A stretch of 9,848 nt of DNA, taken from an uncultured Elusimicrobiales bacterium (GTDB lineage: Bacteria; Elusimicrobiota; Elusimicrobia; Elusimicrobiales; Elusimicrobiaceae). The position numbers and the translations under genes were made by a program. Location: assembly GCA_905235355.1 (NCBI GenBank), contig CAJOLM010000036.1, forward strand, positions 1 through 9,848, given 5' to 3'. How positions within the stretch are numbered: the first letter of the stretch is position 1; each line of letters begins with the position of its first letter. The notes beneath the pieces are model-generated. The model worked only from the letters and a program-made list of their open reading frames with translations, had not been told where the DNA came from and made no database searches. Positions 1 through 5,854 of this stretch are shown piece by piece.

Positions 1-132
1 CATAGAAGCTTAATTGACAAGCACGGATTGCCTATATCCCCTTGCCAATTTTTACACCAATCCAGTCTCATATGTATTGAACCCTAACAGGCCTATTTTC
101 AAACAAATAATAGCCACAAACACAGCCAAAGA

Positions 133-141
133 TGCTATAAT
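133..141 (+). promoter_or_regulatory. Extended -10 promoter of rplU-rpmA
   Basis: TGC followed by a perfect TATAAT forms an extended -10 element, with TATAAT at 136-141. The predicted transcription start is near 148, leaving a leader of about 70 nt before rplU. No good -35 hexamer is visible, which is common for extended -10 promoters. The same core, TGCTATAATATA, recurs before tRNA-Cys and upstream of the tRNA-Gly/tuf operon. A TTGACA at 14-19 has no correctly spaced -10. Confidence 0.7.
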
Positions 142-151
142 ATATGTACTT

Positions 152-170
152 GAAGTAAGCACCTTACTTC
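152..170 (+). promoter_or_regulatory. Perfect inverted repeat in the rplU leader
   Basis: GAAGTAAG at 152-159 is the exact reverse complement of CTTACTTC at 163-170, with a 3-nt spacer CAC. It begins about 10 bases after the -10 box, so it lies at the very 5' end of the mRNA. It could fold as a 5' stabilising hairpin, act as a ribosomal-protein leader element, or serve as a repressor operator. No known L21 leader motif was recognised. Confidence 0.55.
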
Positions 171-220
171 TGCTGCGCGAAAGCGGAGCAGGTGTTTGTG
201 CGCTAAAAATGGAAAATAAT

Positions 221-532
221 ATGTACGCAATCATTGAAACTGGTGGAAAACAGTACTGGGTAAAACCCGGTCAAGATCTGCAGGTGGAAAAGCTGGACGC
301 GGAAGTGGGCGCCAACGTGGAACTGAAAGTTCTCTGGGCCGCTAACGAAGAAGGTACCTCAGCAGATACCAAGGCGTCTAAAAACGCTAAGGTCACCGCT
401 CAAGTGGTCAAGCACTTGAGAGGTCATAAAATCCTGGTCTTTAAACGCAGACCGAAAAAAGGGTACGAAAGAACCCAAGGTCACAGACAGGATTTAACAC
501 AAATCAAAATCACCGACATTGTACTCGGGTAA
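221..532 (+). CDS. rplU: 50S ribosomal protein L21
   Basis: This 103-residue protein has the normal L21 length. It opens with the family signature MYAIIETGGKQYWVKPG and ends with the typical basic region (HKILVFKRRPKKGYERTQGHRQ, in part) before ITDIVLG. L21 binds 23S rRNA in the large subunit and contacts L20. The start at 221 was chosen because L21 proteins begin at this Met. An in-frame ATG at 209 would add MENN, and the open frame back to 14 contains the promoter, so it is not coding. rpmA follows after 15 bases and is preceded by GGAG, the usual rplU-rpmA pairing. The identification is very sure; the start is slightly uncertain between 209 and 221. Confidence 0.95.
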   Translation: MYAIIETGGKQYWVKPGQDLQVEKLDAEVGANVELKVLWAANEEGTSADTKASKNAKVTAQVVKHLRGHKILVFKRRPKKGYERTQGHRQDLTQIKITDIVLG

Positions 533-547
533 TAGGAGAGAATAACT

Positions 548-916
548 ATGGCACATACAAAAGCACAAGGTTCTTCCTCTAACGGACGCGACAGCCACGG
601 CCAACGCCTGGGTGTCAAACGCTTCGGCTCCCAATTCGTACACGCCGGTGAAATTATCGTCCGCCAAAAAGGCACCAAGTTCCTGCCGGGTACGAACGTA
701 ACCCGCGCCAGTGACGACAGCCTTTTCGCTCGTGTGGACGGCATTGTCACCTTTGAATGGGCTTACAGAGGCAAGAAGAAAATTTCCGTCTATCCGAAAG
801 GAACGGAAACCAAAAAAGCCCCGGCTAAAAAAGCAGCGGCCAAAGCGGCTCCCAAAACCGCCAAACCGGCTGCCAAAAAGGCCCCGGCTAAAGCCAAAAA
901 GACGGAAACCAAATAA
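548..916 (+). CDS. rpmA: 50S ribosomal protein L27 with long basic C-terminal tail
   Basis: Residues 1-84 are a full L27 core, with MAHTKAQGSSSNGRD at the start, LGVKRFGSQ near residue 21, and ISVYP at 79-83. The L27 N-terminus reaches the peptidyl-transferase centre, so the protein acts in the large ribosomal subunit. The core ends where most L27 proteins end. It is followed by an unusual tail, residues 85-122, with 13 Lys, 13 Ala and 4 Pro, resembling the tails of histone H1-like proteins. The tail is in frame and ends at a clean stop just before a terminator, so it is not a frameshift artefact. The N-terminus lacks the cleaved leader seen in some Firmicutes L27. A GGAG ribosome site at 535-538 supports the start. 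Confidence 0.95.
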   Translation: MAHTKAQGSSSNGRDSHGQRLGVKRFGSQFVHAGEIIVRQKGTKFLPGTNVTRASDDSLFARVDGIVTFEWAYRGKKKISVYPKGTETKKAPAKKAAAKAAPKTAKPAAKKAPAKAKKTETK

Positions 917-927
917 TCTGTCTAATT

Positions 928-962
928 AAAAAGCGGCGGGGCACAAACCCGCCGCTTTTTTT
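928..962 (+). terminator. Intrinsic terminator after rpmA
   Basis: A 13-bp perfect stem (928-940 with 948-960) has a GC-rich GCGGCGGG core and a 7-nt loop, and runs into seven T residues (956-962). It should end most rplU-rpmA transcripts. obgE begins only 24 bases further on, so obgE is either expressed by read-through or from a promoter inside rpmA. Confidence 0.93.
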
Positions 963-986
963 ACTAAATGTCACGAGGAAAAAATC

Positions 987-2369
987 ATGCAGTCAGGAAG
1001 TTTTTTAGACCACGTTAAAATCTATATCACCGCCGGCAAAGGCGGCGACGGCTGTATGTCCTTCCGGCGCGAAAAATTTATTGAATTTGGCGGTCCGAAC
1101 GGCGGCTGCGGCGGCAAAGGCGGTGACGTCATTATCCAAGGGGAAAGCAATCTCACCACCCTGCTAGAGCTGGCCTACAACCCTCACATTGAAGCGCAAA
1201 ACGGCGAAAAGGGCGGCACTTACAACAAAACAGGCCGCGGCGGAGAAGATAAAATCGTCCTCGTTCCGCTGGGTACGCTGGTGTATAAAGACGGCCAGTT
1301 GCTAGGCGACATTACCCAACACGGCCAGCAGCTTTTGGTCGCTAAAGGCGGCATGGGCGGGCGCGGCAACCAATCCTTTAAAACACGCAACAATACCTGC
1401 CCGCATTTTGCCGAACTGGGCCAACCCGGTGAAGAAGTTACGCTCATTTTAGAACTCAAGGTATTGGCGGACTTGGGACTGCTGGGCTTTCCCAACGCTG
1501 GCAAAAGCACCTTTTTGACCGCCATTTCCAGCGCGCGCCCGCGCATTGCAGATTTCCCTTTTACCACGTTAAATCCCAACCTCGGCATCACCATGCACAA
1601 GGGTACGTCTTTTGCTACCGCCGATATCCCGGGCATTATTGAAGGGGCCAGCGAAGGCAAGGGGCTTGGGCATCAATTTCTGAAACACATTGAACGCACG
1701 CGCGTACTCTTGCACCTGGTAGACCCCGACGGGTTTGACGGGTTGGACGCGGCAGCATCTATCAAAGTGATAGAAAAAGAGCTGAAACAATTTGATAAAG
1801 AGTTTGCTAAAAAACCGCGTATTATCGTCGTGAATAAATCCGATTTGCCCACCGCACAAAAAGTGTATGAGCAAATCAAAAAGAAATATAAAAAGCATAC
1901 CGTGATGCTCATGTCTGCTGCTACCGGGCAAGGCGTCAAGCAGGTATTGGACGAGGTGGTCAAGATTTTATCCGTGACCCCGGTGCCTGTTACTCAACTT
2001 GAAAAACCGCAAGCTGCGCTGCACAAAGTGGAGCCGATTTTTGTCATTGACCGCGACGAAGAAGGCGTGGTGCATATCACGGGAAAAAAGATTGACGAAT
2101 TTATCGCCATGACTAATTTTACCCAGGCCGAAGCAGTCAGCCGCCTGCGCGGGATTTTTAAGAAAATCGGGCTTGAAAAAGCACTCCTAAAAGCGGGTGT
2201 GCAAGACGGCGACACGCTGATTGCCGGCGGGCGCGAATTTGAGTGGAACGGCAGCCTGGACAATCAGCCCGCGCAAAACCCCGACCACGAAGGCTACAAA
2301 CGCCGCGAAACAAAGGCCGAGCGTTTAGCCAAACGCGCCGACAGACGAAAAAAGAAAAGTGAGAAATAA
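987..2369 (+). CDS. obgE: GTPase ObgE/CgtA, ribosome assembly factor
   Basis: This 460-residue protein has all three Obg-family parts. The glycine-rich Obg fold spans about 1-159. The G domain contains P-loop GFPNAGKS (167-174), switch I threonines at 193-194, G3 DIPG (213-216), G4 NKSD (283-286) and G5 SAA (310-312). A C-terminal OCT domain spans about 345-420. Residues 421-460 are a Lys/Arg-rich tail. ObgE binds the 50S subunit late in assembly and links it to growth state. All catalytic motifs are intact. GAGGAA at 975-980 is a good ribosome site for the ATG. The gene follows rplU-rpmA as in many bacteria, but a strong terminator lies between, so its level is probably lower. Confidence 0.97.
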   Translation: MQSGSFLDHVKIYITAGKGGDGCMSFRREKFIEFGGPNGGCGGKGGDVIIQGESNLTTLLELAYNPHIEAQNGEKGGTYNKTGRGGEDKIVLVPLGTLVYKDGQLLGDITQHGQQLLVAKGGMGGRGNQSFKTRNNTCPHFAELGQPGEEVTLILELKVLADLGLLGFPNAGKSTFLTAISSARPRIADFPFTTLNPNLGITMHKGTSFATADIPGIIEGASEGKGLGHQFLKHIERTRVLLHLVDPDGFDGLDAAASIKVIEKELKQFDKEFAKKPRIIVVNKSDLPTAQKVYEQIKKKYKKHTVMLMSAATGQGVKQVLDEVVKILSVTPVPVTQLEKPQAALHKVEPIFVIDRDEEGVVHITGKKIDEFIAMTNFTQAEAVSRLRGIFKKIGLEKALLKAGVQDGDTLIAGGREFEWNGSLDNQPAQNPDHEGYKRRETKAERLAKRADRRKKKSEK

Positions 2370-2373
2370 TTTT

Positions 2374-2409
2374 AAATAAACGCTCTATCTGGCAGAGCGT
2401 TTATTTTTT
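2374..2409. terminator. Two-way terminator between obgE and the protease gene
   Basis: A 13-bp perfect stem (2374-2386 with 2394-2406) has a 7-nt loop. On the plus strand it is followed by a T-rich run for obgE. On the minus strand the stem is also followed by T-rich sequence, so it can serve the convergent protease gene. The protease stop codon (2401-2403) lies inside the stem. Confidence 0.88.
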
Positions 2410-3378
2410 CTTTTGCAGACGGTGGACAGCCTGTATGATTTCGCTGTGGCCGGTCTTGCTGCGCGTGACATAATTGGGGGATGCGTCTTTGCGGTCCATT
2501 TTGTAGTAATCGCTGCCCATGGTTTCTTCCATAAAACGGGTCAGCTCCGGATTAAACACCGCAAACATAAAGTATTGTGTGCTTTTTTCATTTCCCCCGA
2601 TAGTGATTGTCAGATACGCCGAAATAATACCCGCCAGTTCGCCGGTGTTAGTCATTACGCCAGAGCCGCTCATCCCTTGTTTAATGCCGAAATTCTGCGT
2701 ATAGGCAAACCCTAAATCCTTGACGTAATAAGCCTCGTACGGGTCCTTTAAAATATCGCGCTTGCCGTCAAAAATAGAGATGACAGATAAAGTTCTGTCT
2801 ATGCGCCGCGTGACATCATCAAATATCAGTATCGGCGGCAAATCGGGGTGCATGACGTGATAAAATTCCCGCCGCGCTGCCGTATTTTTATCCAAAAAAG
2901 CCAGGAACTGCGCGCGCGAAATATCCACATGATATGGCTGTTTTTCCGTCGCACGCACATAATAGCGCGACGGCAAATTGGCTATATCCATGTGCAGCAG
3001 CGCAAAATCATGCGCCACCATTTCTTCATTAGAATAGGACGGATGCACAAAAATAATCGGTTTTTTGGCAGTGTGTTTGGCGCTGACAAAAACAGACGTG
3101 GGTTGCTCCAGCAAATCCATACGCAGCGTGCAGCCGTTTTTGCAGCGGTCCGCCACACAATGCGCGGCGGTGGCAAACCAGTTTTTGGCAATGCGCGTGG
3201 CCTGGCATTTGCCGGCATTTGTTTTGCCTGGCTCCACAATATAATATTCAAACGTGTGCCAAAAATCCTCTTTCTTGCTGTGTTTGTCCTCATCCACGAC
3301 AAACAATACACTCACCTGCCCCTGCAAAGCAAGCACCGCCAGCATCACCAGCACACATAAACCAAGTCTTTTAAACAT
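2401..3378 (-). CDS. Exported or membrane-anchored trypsin-like serine protease
   Basis: This 325-residue protein has a chymotrypsin-fold catalytic triad in order: His73 in TAAHC, Asp124 in AHDFALL, and Ser237 in GMSGSG. Cys58 and Cys74 are placed for the usual disulfide around the active histidine. Cys79 and Cys83 may form a second one. Residues 2-28 are a basic start then a long hydrophobic run, which could be a signal peptide or an uncleaved anchor; no clear cleavage site is seen. It probably acts in the periplasm or envelope; the substrate is unknown. There is no PDZ domain, so it is not a typical DegP/HtrA. The start is the ATG at 3378. The frame stays open to a TTG at 3453, but that would put 25 polar residues before the export signal. 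No ribosome site precedes the ATG. The gene is transcribed alone and converges on obgE. Confidence 0.85.
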   Translation of the reverse strand: MFKRLGLCVLVMLAVLALQGQVSVLFVVDEDKHSKKEDFWHTFEYYIVEPGKTNAGKCQATRIAKNWFATAAHCVADRCKNGCTLRMDLLEQPTSVFVSAKHTAKKPIIFVHPSYSNEEMVAHDFALLHMDIANLPSRYYVRATEKQPYHVDISRAQFLAFLDKNTAARREFYHVMHPDLPPILIFDDVTRRIDRTLSVISIFDGKRDILKDPYEAYYVKDLGFAYTQNFGIKQGMSGSGVMTNTGELAGIISAYLTITIGGNEKSTQYFMFAVFNPELTRFMEETMGSDYYKMDRKDASPNYVTRSKTGHSEIIQAVHRLQKKK

Positions 3379-3384
3379 ATTCTT

Positions 3385-3393
3385 ATTGTAGCA
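3385..3393 (-). promoter_or_regulatory. Possible extended -10 promoter giving a leaderless protease mRNA
   Basis: On the minus strand TGC is followed by TACAAT, one base from the TGCTATAAT core used elsewhere in this window. Only 6 bases separate the hexamer from the protease ATG, so transcription would start at about the A of the start codon. No Shine-Dalgarno sequence is present. No convincing -35 was found. A TTGACG further upstream lacks a well-spaced -10. Confidence 0.4.
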
Positions 3394-3483
3394 ATTTCCT
3401 GTTTTGTTTCGCGTCTGACCAACTAAAGATGAGAAAAATTGTTGGCCCGTCAAATCGTTTTAGAACATAGAGGACTTCTTTAC

Positions 3484-3516
3484 AAAATTAAAACCCCCGG
3501 CGGTAACCGGGGGTTT
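3484..3516 (-). terminator. Intrinsic terminator of the tuf-rplA operon
   Basis: A 10-bp perfect stem (3491-3500 with 3507-3516) has a five-C/five-G core and a 6-nt loop. On the minus strand it runs into TTTTAATTTTG. It lies 24 bases after the rplA stop, so the operon ends with rplA. Confidence 0.92.
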
Positions 3517-3540
3517 ATCATCTTCTTGGCAAAAGAGTGC

Positions 3541-4218
3541 TTATTTGCTCGTGTTTACGTGCACCCCAGGGCCCATGGTAGAGCTTAACGAAATGCTCTT
3601 TAAATATACGCCCTTAGAGGTGTTGGGTTTGACACGCAAGATGGTATCCAAAACAGCTTTGGCATTTTCCGCAATTTTGGCGGCATCAAAAGACGCTTTG
3701 CCAATTACGGTGTGCACAATGCCGTATGTGTCAGCCTTAAATTCCACGCGGCCGGCTTTCAGCTCGGCGATGGTTTTGGCTAAATCAAACGTTACCGTGC
3801 CGCTTTTCGGGTTCGGCATCAGTCCGCGGGGACCCAAGATTTTGGCTGCTTTAGCCAAATCTTTCATGGTGTCCGGCGTGGCGACTAAAACATCAAAGTC
3901 AATTTTGCCTTTGATTACTTCGTCCACGATATCTTCCGCACCCACTTTGTCGGCGCCGGCTTTTTGCGCTTCTTGCGCTTTTTCGCCTTTGGCGATAACG
4001 GCAATGCGTTTGGTTTTACCCGTACCATGCGGCAGCACGACGGTCGTGCGAACCTGCTGGTCGGCTTTCTTGGTGTCAATGCCTAAGCTGACGTGCATCT
4101 CAATGGTTTCGTCAAATTTGGCCTTGGCATTGTCTTTGACAATTTGGGCCGCTTCTTCAAAACTATAGAGTTTGCTTGCGTCAAATGCTTTTTTGGCAGC
4201 TTCCATTCTTTTTCCCAT
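3541..4218 (-). CDS. rplA: 50S ribosomal protein L1
   Basis: This 225-residue protein matches L1 throughout. It has the N-terminal region with YSFEEAAQIVK, the central block with VLVATPDTMKDLAKAAKILGPRG (in part) and LMPNPKSGTVT, and the C-terminal KGVYLKSISLSSTMGPGV. L1 forms the mobile stalk at the ribosomal E site and in many bacteria represses its own operon by binding the mRNA. Length is slightly below the usual 229-234. AAGGAG at 4227-4232 is a good ribosome site 8 bases before the ATG. It is the last gene of its operon here; the usual next genes rplJ and rplL are absent and a terminator follows. Confidence 0.97.
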   Translation of the reverse strand: MGKRMEAAKKAFDASKLYSFEEAAQIVKDNAKAKFDETIEMHVSLGIDTKKADQQVRTTVVLPHGTGKTKRIAVIAKGEKAQEAQKAGADKVGAEDIVDEVIKGKIDFDVLVATPDTMKDLAKAAKILGPRGLMPNPKSGTVTFDLAKTIAELKAGRVEFKADTYGIVHTVIGKASFDAAKIAENAKAVLDTILRVKPNTSKGVYLKSISLSSTMGPGVHVNTSK

Positions 4219-4235
4219 CTTTAAAACTCCTTAAG

Positions 4236-4267
4236 GTGTTGGCGGGCCAGTGGCCCTCCCTTAACAC
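4236..4267 (-). promoter_or_regulatory. Hairpin between rplK and rplA
   Basis: GTGTT at 4236-4240 pairs with AACAC at 4263-4267. An inner GGGCC/GGCCC stem (4244-4248 with 4252-4256) closes a 3-nt loop. It starts 4 bases after the rplK stop and lacks a following T run, so it is not a standard terminator. It may adjust rplA expression or mRNA decay. Confidence 0.5.
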
Positions 4268-4271
4268 AAAT

Positions 4272-4706
4272 TTATTTTACTACGTCTACACCCATGCTGC
4301 GGGCGGTGCCCTTTACCATTTCGGCGGCCTGTTTCACATCTTTCGTGTTCAGGTCGGGCAGTTTTTCAGCGGCGATTTCTTCGCACTGTTTTTGGGTAAT
4401 CTTACCCACTTTGTCTTTGTGCGGAGCGCCGGAGCCTTTGGCCAGACCCAATTTCTTAATGATGAGTACAGCCATCGGCGGCATCTTGGTGATAAAGGTG
4501 AAAGAGCGGTCTTCAAATACAGTAATGACGACCGGAATCTTAATACCTTTTTCCAGTTTAGCGGTTTTGGCGTTAAACTGTTTGCAGAATTCCATGATGT
4601 TTACACCATGCTGACCCAAGGCCGGGCCTACCGGGGGTGCCGGATTGGCAGAACCTGCAGGGATTTGCAGCTTGATGTAACCTTTAATTTTTTTCTCTTT
4701 TGCCAT
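4272..4706 (-). CDS. rplK: 50S ribosomal protein L11
   Basis: This 144-residue protein is close to the usual 141. It carries the L11 N-terminal signature IKLQIPAGSANPAPPVGPAL and continues GQHGVNIMEFCKQFN. The C-terminal rRNA-binding domain includes GSGAPHKDKVGKIT and ends with GTARSMGV. L11 sits at the base of the L7/L12 stalk, where it contacts elongation factors and is the site of thiostrepton-class drugs; the proline-rich hinge is intact. TTGGAG precedes the start. It lies between nusG and rplA in the classical order. Confidence 0.98.
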   Translation of the reverse strand: MAKEKKIKGYIKLQIPAGSANPAPPVGPALGQHGVNIMEFCKQFNAKTAKLEKGIKIPVVITVFEDRSFTFITKMPPMAVLIIKKLGLAKGSGAPHKDKVGKITQKQCEEIAAEKLPDLNTKDVKQAAEMVKGTARSMGVDVVK

Positions 4707-4739
4707 TTTTTACTCCAATAATTTTTACTACTACAAGCA

Positions 4740-4759
4740 CCTGCCCACAAGAGGGCAGG
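4740..4759 (-). promoter_or_regulatory. Hairpin between nusG and rplK
   Basis: A perfect 7-bp GC-rich stem (4740-4746 with 4753-4759) encloses a 6-nt loop. It begins 8 bases after the nusG stop and has no T run behind it. This is where an L1 translational operator would be expected in a rplK-rplA operon, but the L1-binding consensus could not be confirmed by eye. Confidence 0.5.
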
Positions 4760-4767
4760 CCTAAAAA

Positions 4768-5298
4768 TTAGTTCTTTTCTACTTGCAAGAAGTCTAACTC
4801 TACCGGGGCCACACGGTCAAACACCGTGACCATCACTTTGAGCTTGTTCTTTTGTTCGTTTACTTCTTCCACCTTGCCCACAAAGTGTTTAAACGGCCCT
4901 TCGGTAATGCGTACGCTTTCGCCACGTTCAAAGCTGATGACATGTTTGGGTTTGCCACCCTCTTCGGTCAGCTCTACAATCCCGGCGATTTCTTCTTCCG
5001 GCAGCGGCACCGGGTTGGGATCGCCCAAAAACCCCGTCACGCCGACGATATTTTTAATAAACCAGTAGGATTCGCTGGTCAAAATCATTTGCACCAGCAC
5101 ATAGCTGGGGAAAAATTTGCGTTTGCGAAGGACTTTTTTATTTTGTTTGACTTCCACCACTTCTTCCGTCGGGACCAGGGCCTGAAACACCCGGTCGCCA
5201 AACCCTTGCACTTCAATCTGCTGCAAGATTTTCTGGCGGACTTTATCTTCATGCCCCGTTTGGGTATGCACGACGTACCAATTCTTTTCTTCGGCCAT
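4768..5298 (-). CDS. nusG: Transcription elongation/antitermination factor NusG
   Basis: The 176-residue length is typical. The NGN domain, about residues 5-115, opens with NWYVVHTQTGHEDKV and includes RKRKFFPSYVLVQM. It is followed by a KOW domain, about 125-170, with VRITEGPFKHFVGKVEEV. NusG rides on RNA polymerase, suppresses pausing, and links to Rho or ribosomal protein S10. The start codon lies 2 bases after the secE stop (TAATCATG), so translation is probably coupled. A purine-rich GGGGGA inside the end of secE can act as the ribosome site. The operon context secE-nusG-rplK is classical. Confidence 0.98.
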   Translation of the reverse strand: MAEEKNWYVVHTQTGHEDKVRQKILQQIEVQGFGDRVFQALVPTEEVVEVKQNKKVLRKRKFFPSYVLVQMILTSESYWFIKNIVGVTGFLGDPNPVPLPEEEIAGIVELTEEGGKPKHVISFERGESVRITEGPFKHFVGKVEEVNEQKNKLKVMVTVFDRVAPVELDFLQVEKN

Positions 5299-5300
5299 GA

Positions 5301-5489
5301 TTAGCGTCCCCCTACTACTACGCCCAATACTTTGGTCAGACCAAAGTCAATCAGGCCTACATATGCAGATGTTAAAGCTACCACAATGGCCACTAAGATA
5401 GTGGATTGTACTACTTCTTTGCGGCTCAGCCAGGTGGATTTCTTTAGCTCAGCCATGCATTCTTTCAGGAAGTCAATTGCTTTTGTCAT
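5301..5489 (-). CDS. secE: Preprotein translocase subunit SecE
   Basis: This is a short, single-span SecE of 62 residues. The amphipathic signature ELKKSTWLSRKEVVQST (14-30) precedes one membrane segment at about 29-53. SecE clamps SecY in the inner-membrane export channel. The short one-helix form is the common bacterial type; E. coli has three helices. AAGGAA lies just before the ATG. The gene starts 20 bases after the tRNA-Trp 3' end, so the tRNA must be cut from the shared transcript. Confidence 0.95.
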   Translation of the reverse strand: MTKAIDFLKECMAELKKSTWLSRKEVVQSTILVAIVVALTSAYVGLIDFGLTKVLGVVVGGR

Positions 5490-5509
5490 ATTCCTTCATC
5501 CTTGAAAAC

Positions 5510-5584
5510 TGGCAGGAGCGGAAGGACTCGAACCTTCAGTCCCGGTTTTGGAGACCGGTGGTTTACCAGTTAACCGACGCTCCC
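5510..5584 (-). tRNA. tRNA-Trp (anticodon CCA)
   Basis: A full cloverleaf is readable on the minus strand. The acceptor pairs GGGAGCG with CGCTCCT (first pair G-U). There is a D arm, an anticodon stem CCGGT/ACCGG with loop CTCCAAA (anticodon CCA), and a T arm GAAGG-TTCGAGT-CCTTC. The discriminator is G and the 3' CCA is encoded at 5510-5512, unlike the other three tRNAs here. It lies between rpmG and secE, a common place for tRNA-Trp. Confidence 0.97.
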
Positions 5585-5594
5585 ACAAAATATA

Positions 5595-5759
5595 TTAAGA
5601 AGCCTTGGTTTCTTTATGCAGCGTGCTTTTGCCGCATTTTTTGCAGAATTTGTTGACTTCTAATTTATAGTCTTTCTTTTTACCGCGCACCTGGTAATAA
5701 TTTTTGTTCTTGCAGACGGTGCAAGCCAGGGCGATGCTAATTCTTTCGTTCGTTGCCAT
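5595..5759 (-). CDS. rpmG: 50S ribosomal protein L33, zinc-binding form
   Basis: This 54-residue protein starts MATNERISIALACTVCKNKN and ends HKETKAS. Two CxxC pairs, Cys13/Cys16 and Cys39/Cys42, form the zinc ribbon of the metal-binding L33 type. L33 sits near the E site of the large subunit. The gene lies between tuf and tRNA-Trp, its usual place. It begins 95 bases after the tuf stop, a gap that holds a long hairpin, and has a ribosome site AAGGAATT about 7 bases upstream. Its stop is 10 bases before the tRNA-Trp gene. Confidence 0.95.
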   Translation of the reverse strand: MATNERISIALACTVCKNKNYYQVRGKKKDYKLEVNKFCKKCGKSTLHKETKAS

Positions 5760-5784
5760 CTTATAATTCCTTACAGTAAATTGT

Positions 5785-5842
5785 GTTCACTTTATGATAC
5801 CTACAGGGACATTGGCGGACCAATGCCCCTGTAACAGTGAAC
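5785..5842 (-). promoter_or_regulatory. Long hairpin between tuf and rpmG
   Basis: A 13-bp stem (5803-5815 with 5820-5832, one G-U pair) is capped on the minus strand by TCCG, a UNCG-type tetraloop. An outer 7-bp stem (5785-5791 with 5836-5842) can stack outside it. No T run follows, so it is unlikely to be a full terminator. A role as an RNA processing or decay barrier that raises tuf mRNA over the downstream genes would fit. Confidence 0.6.
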
Positions 5843-5854
5843 TAAACAATAGAA

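Noticed and set aside
14..38. Promoter from TTGACA (14-19) and TATATC (33-38)
   Set aside because: The spacing is 13 bases, too short for sigma-70.
14..220. In-frame extension of rplU back to position 14
   Set aside because: It contains the predicted promoter and leader hairpin, has no family match, and L21 proteins start at the Met at 221.
711..929. Lys/Pro-rich open frame overlapping rpmA
   Set aside because: It is the +1 frame shadow of the rpmA basic tail.
2848..3360. Plus-strand 170-residue frame opposite the protease
   Set aside because: The minus-strand frame has an intact catalytic triad and signal; the plus frame is low in complexity and unsupported.
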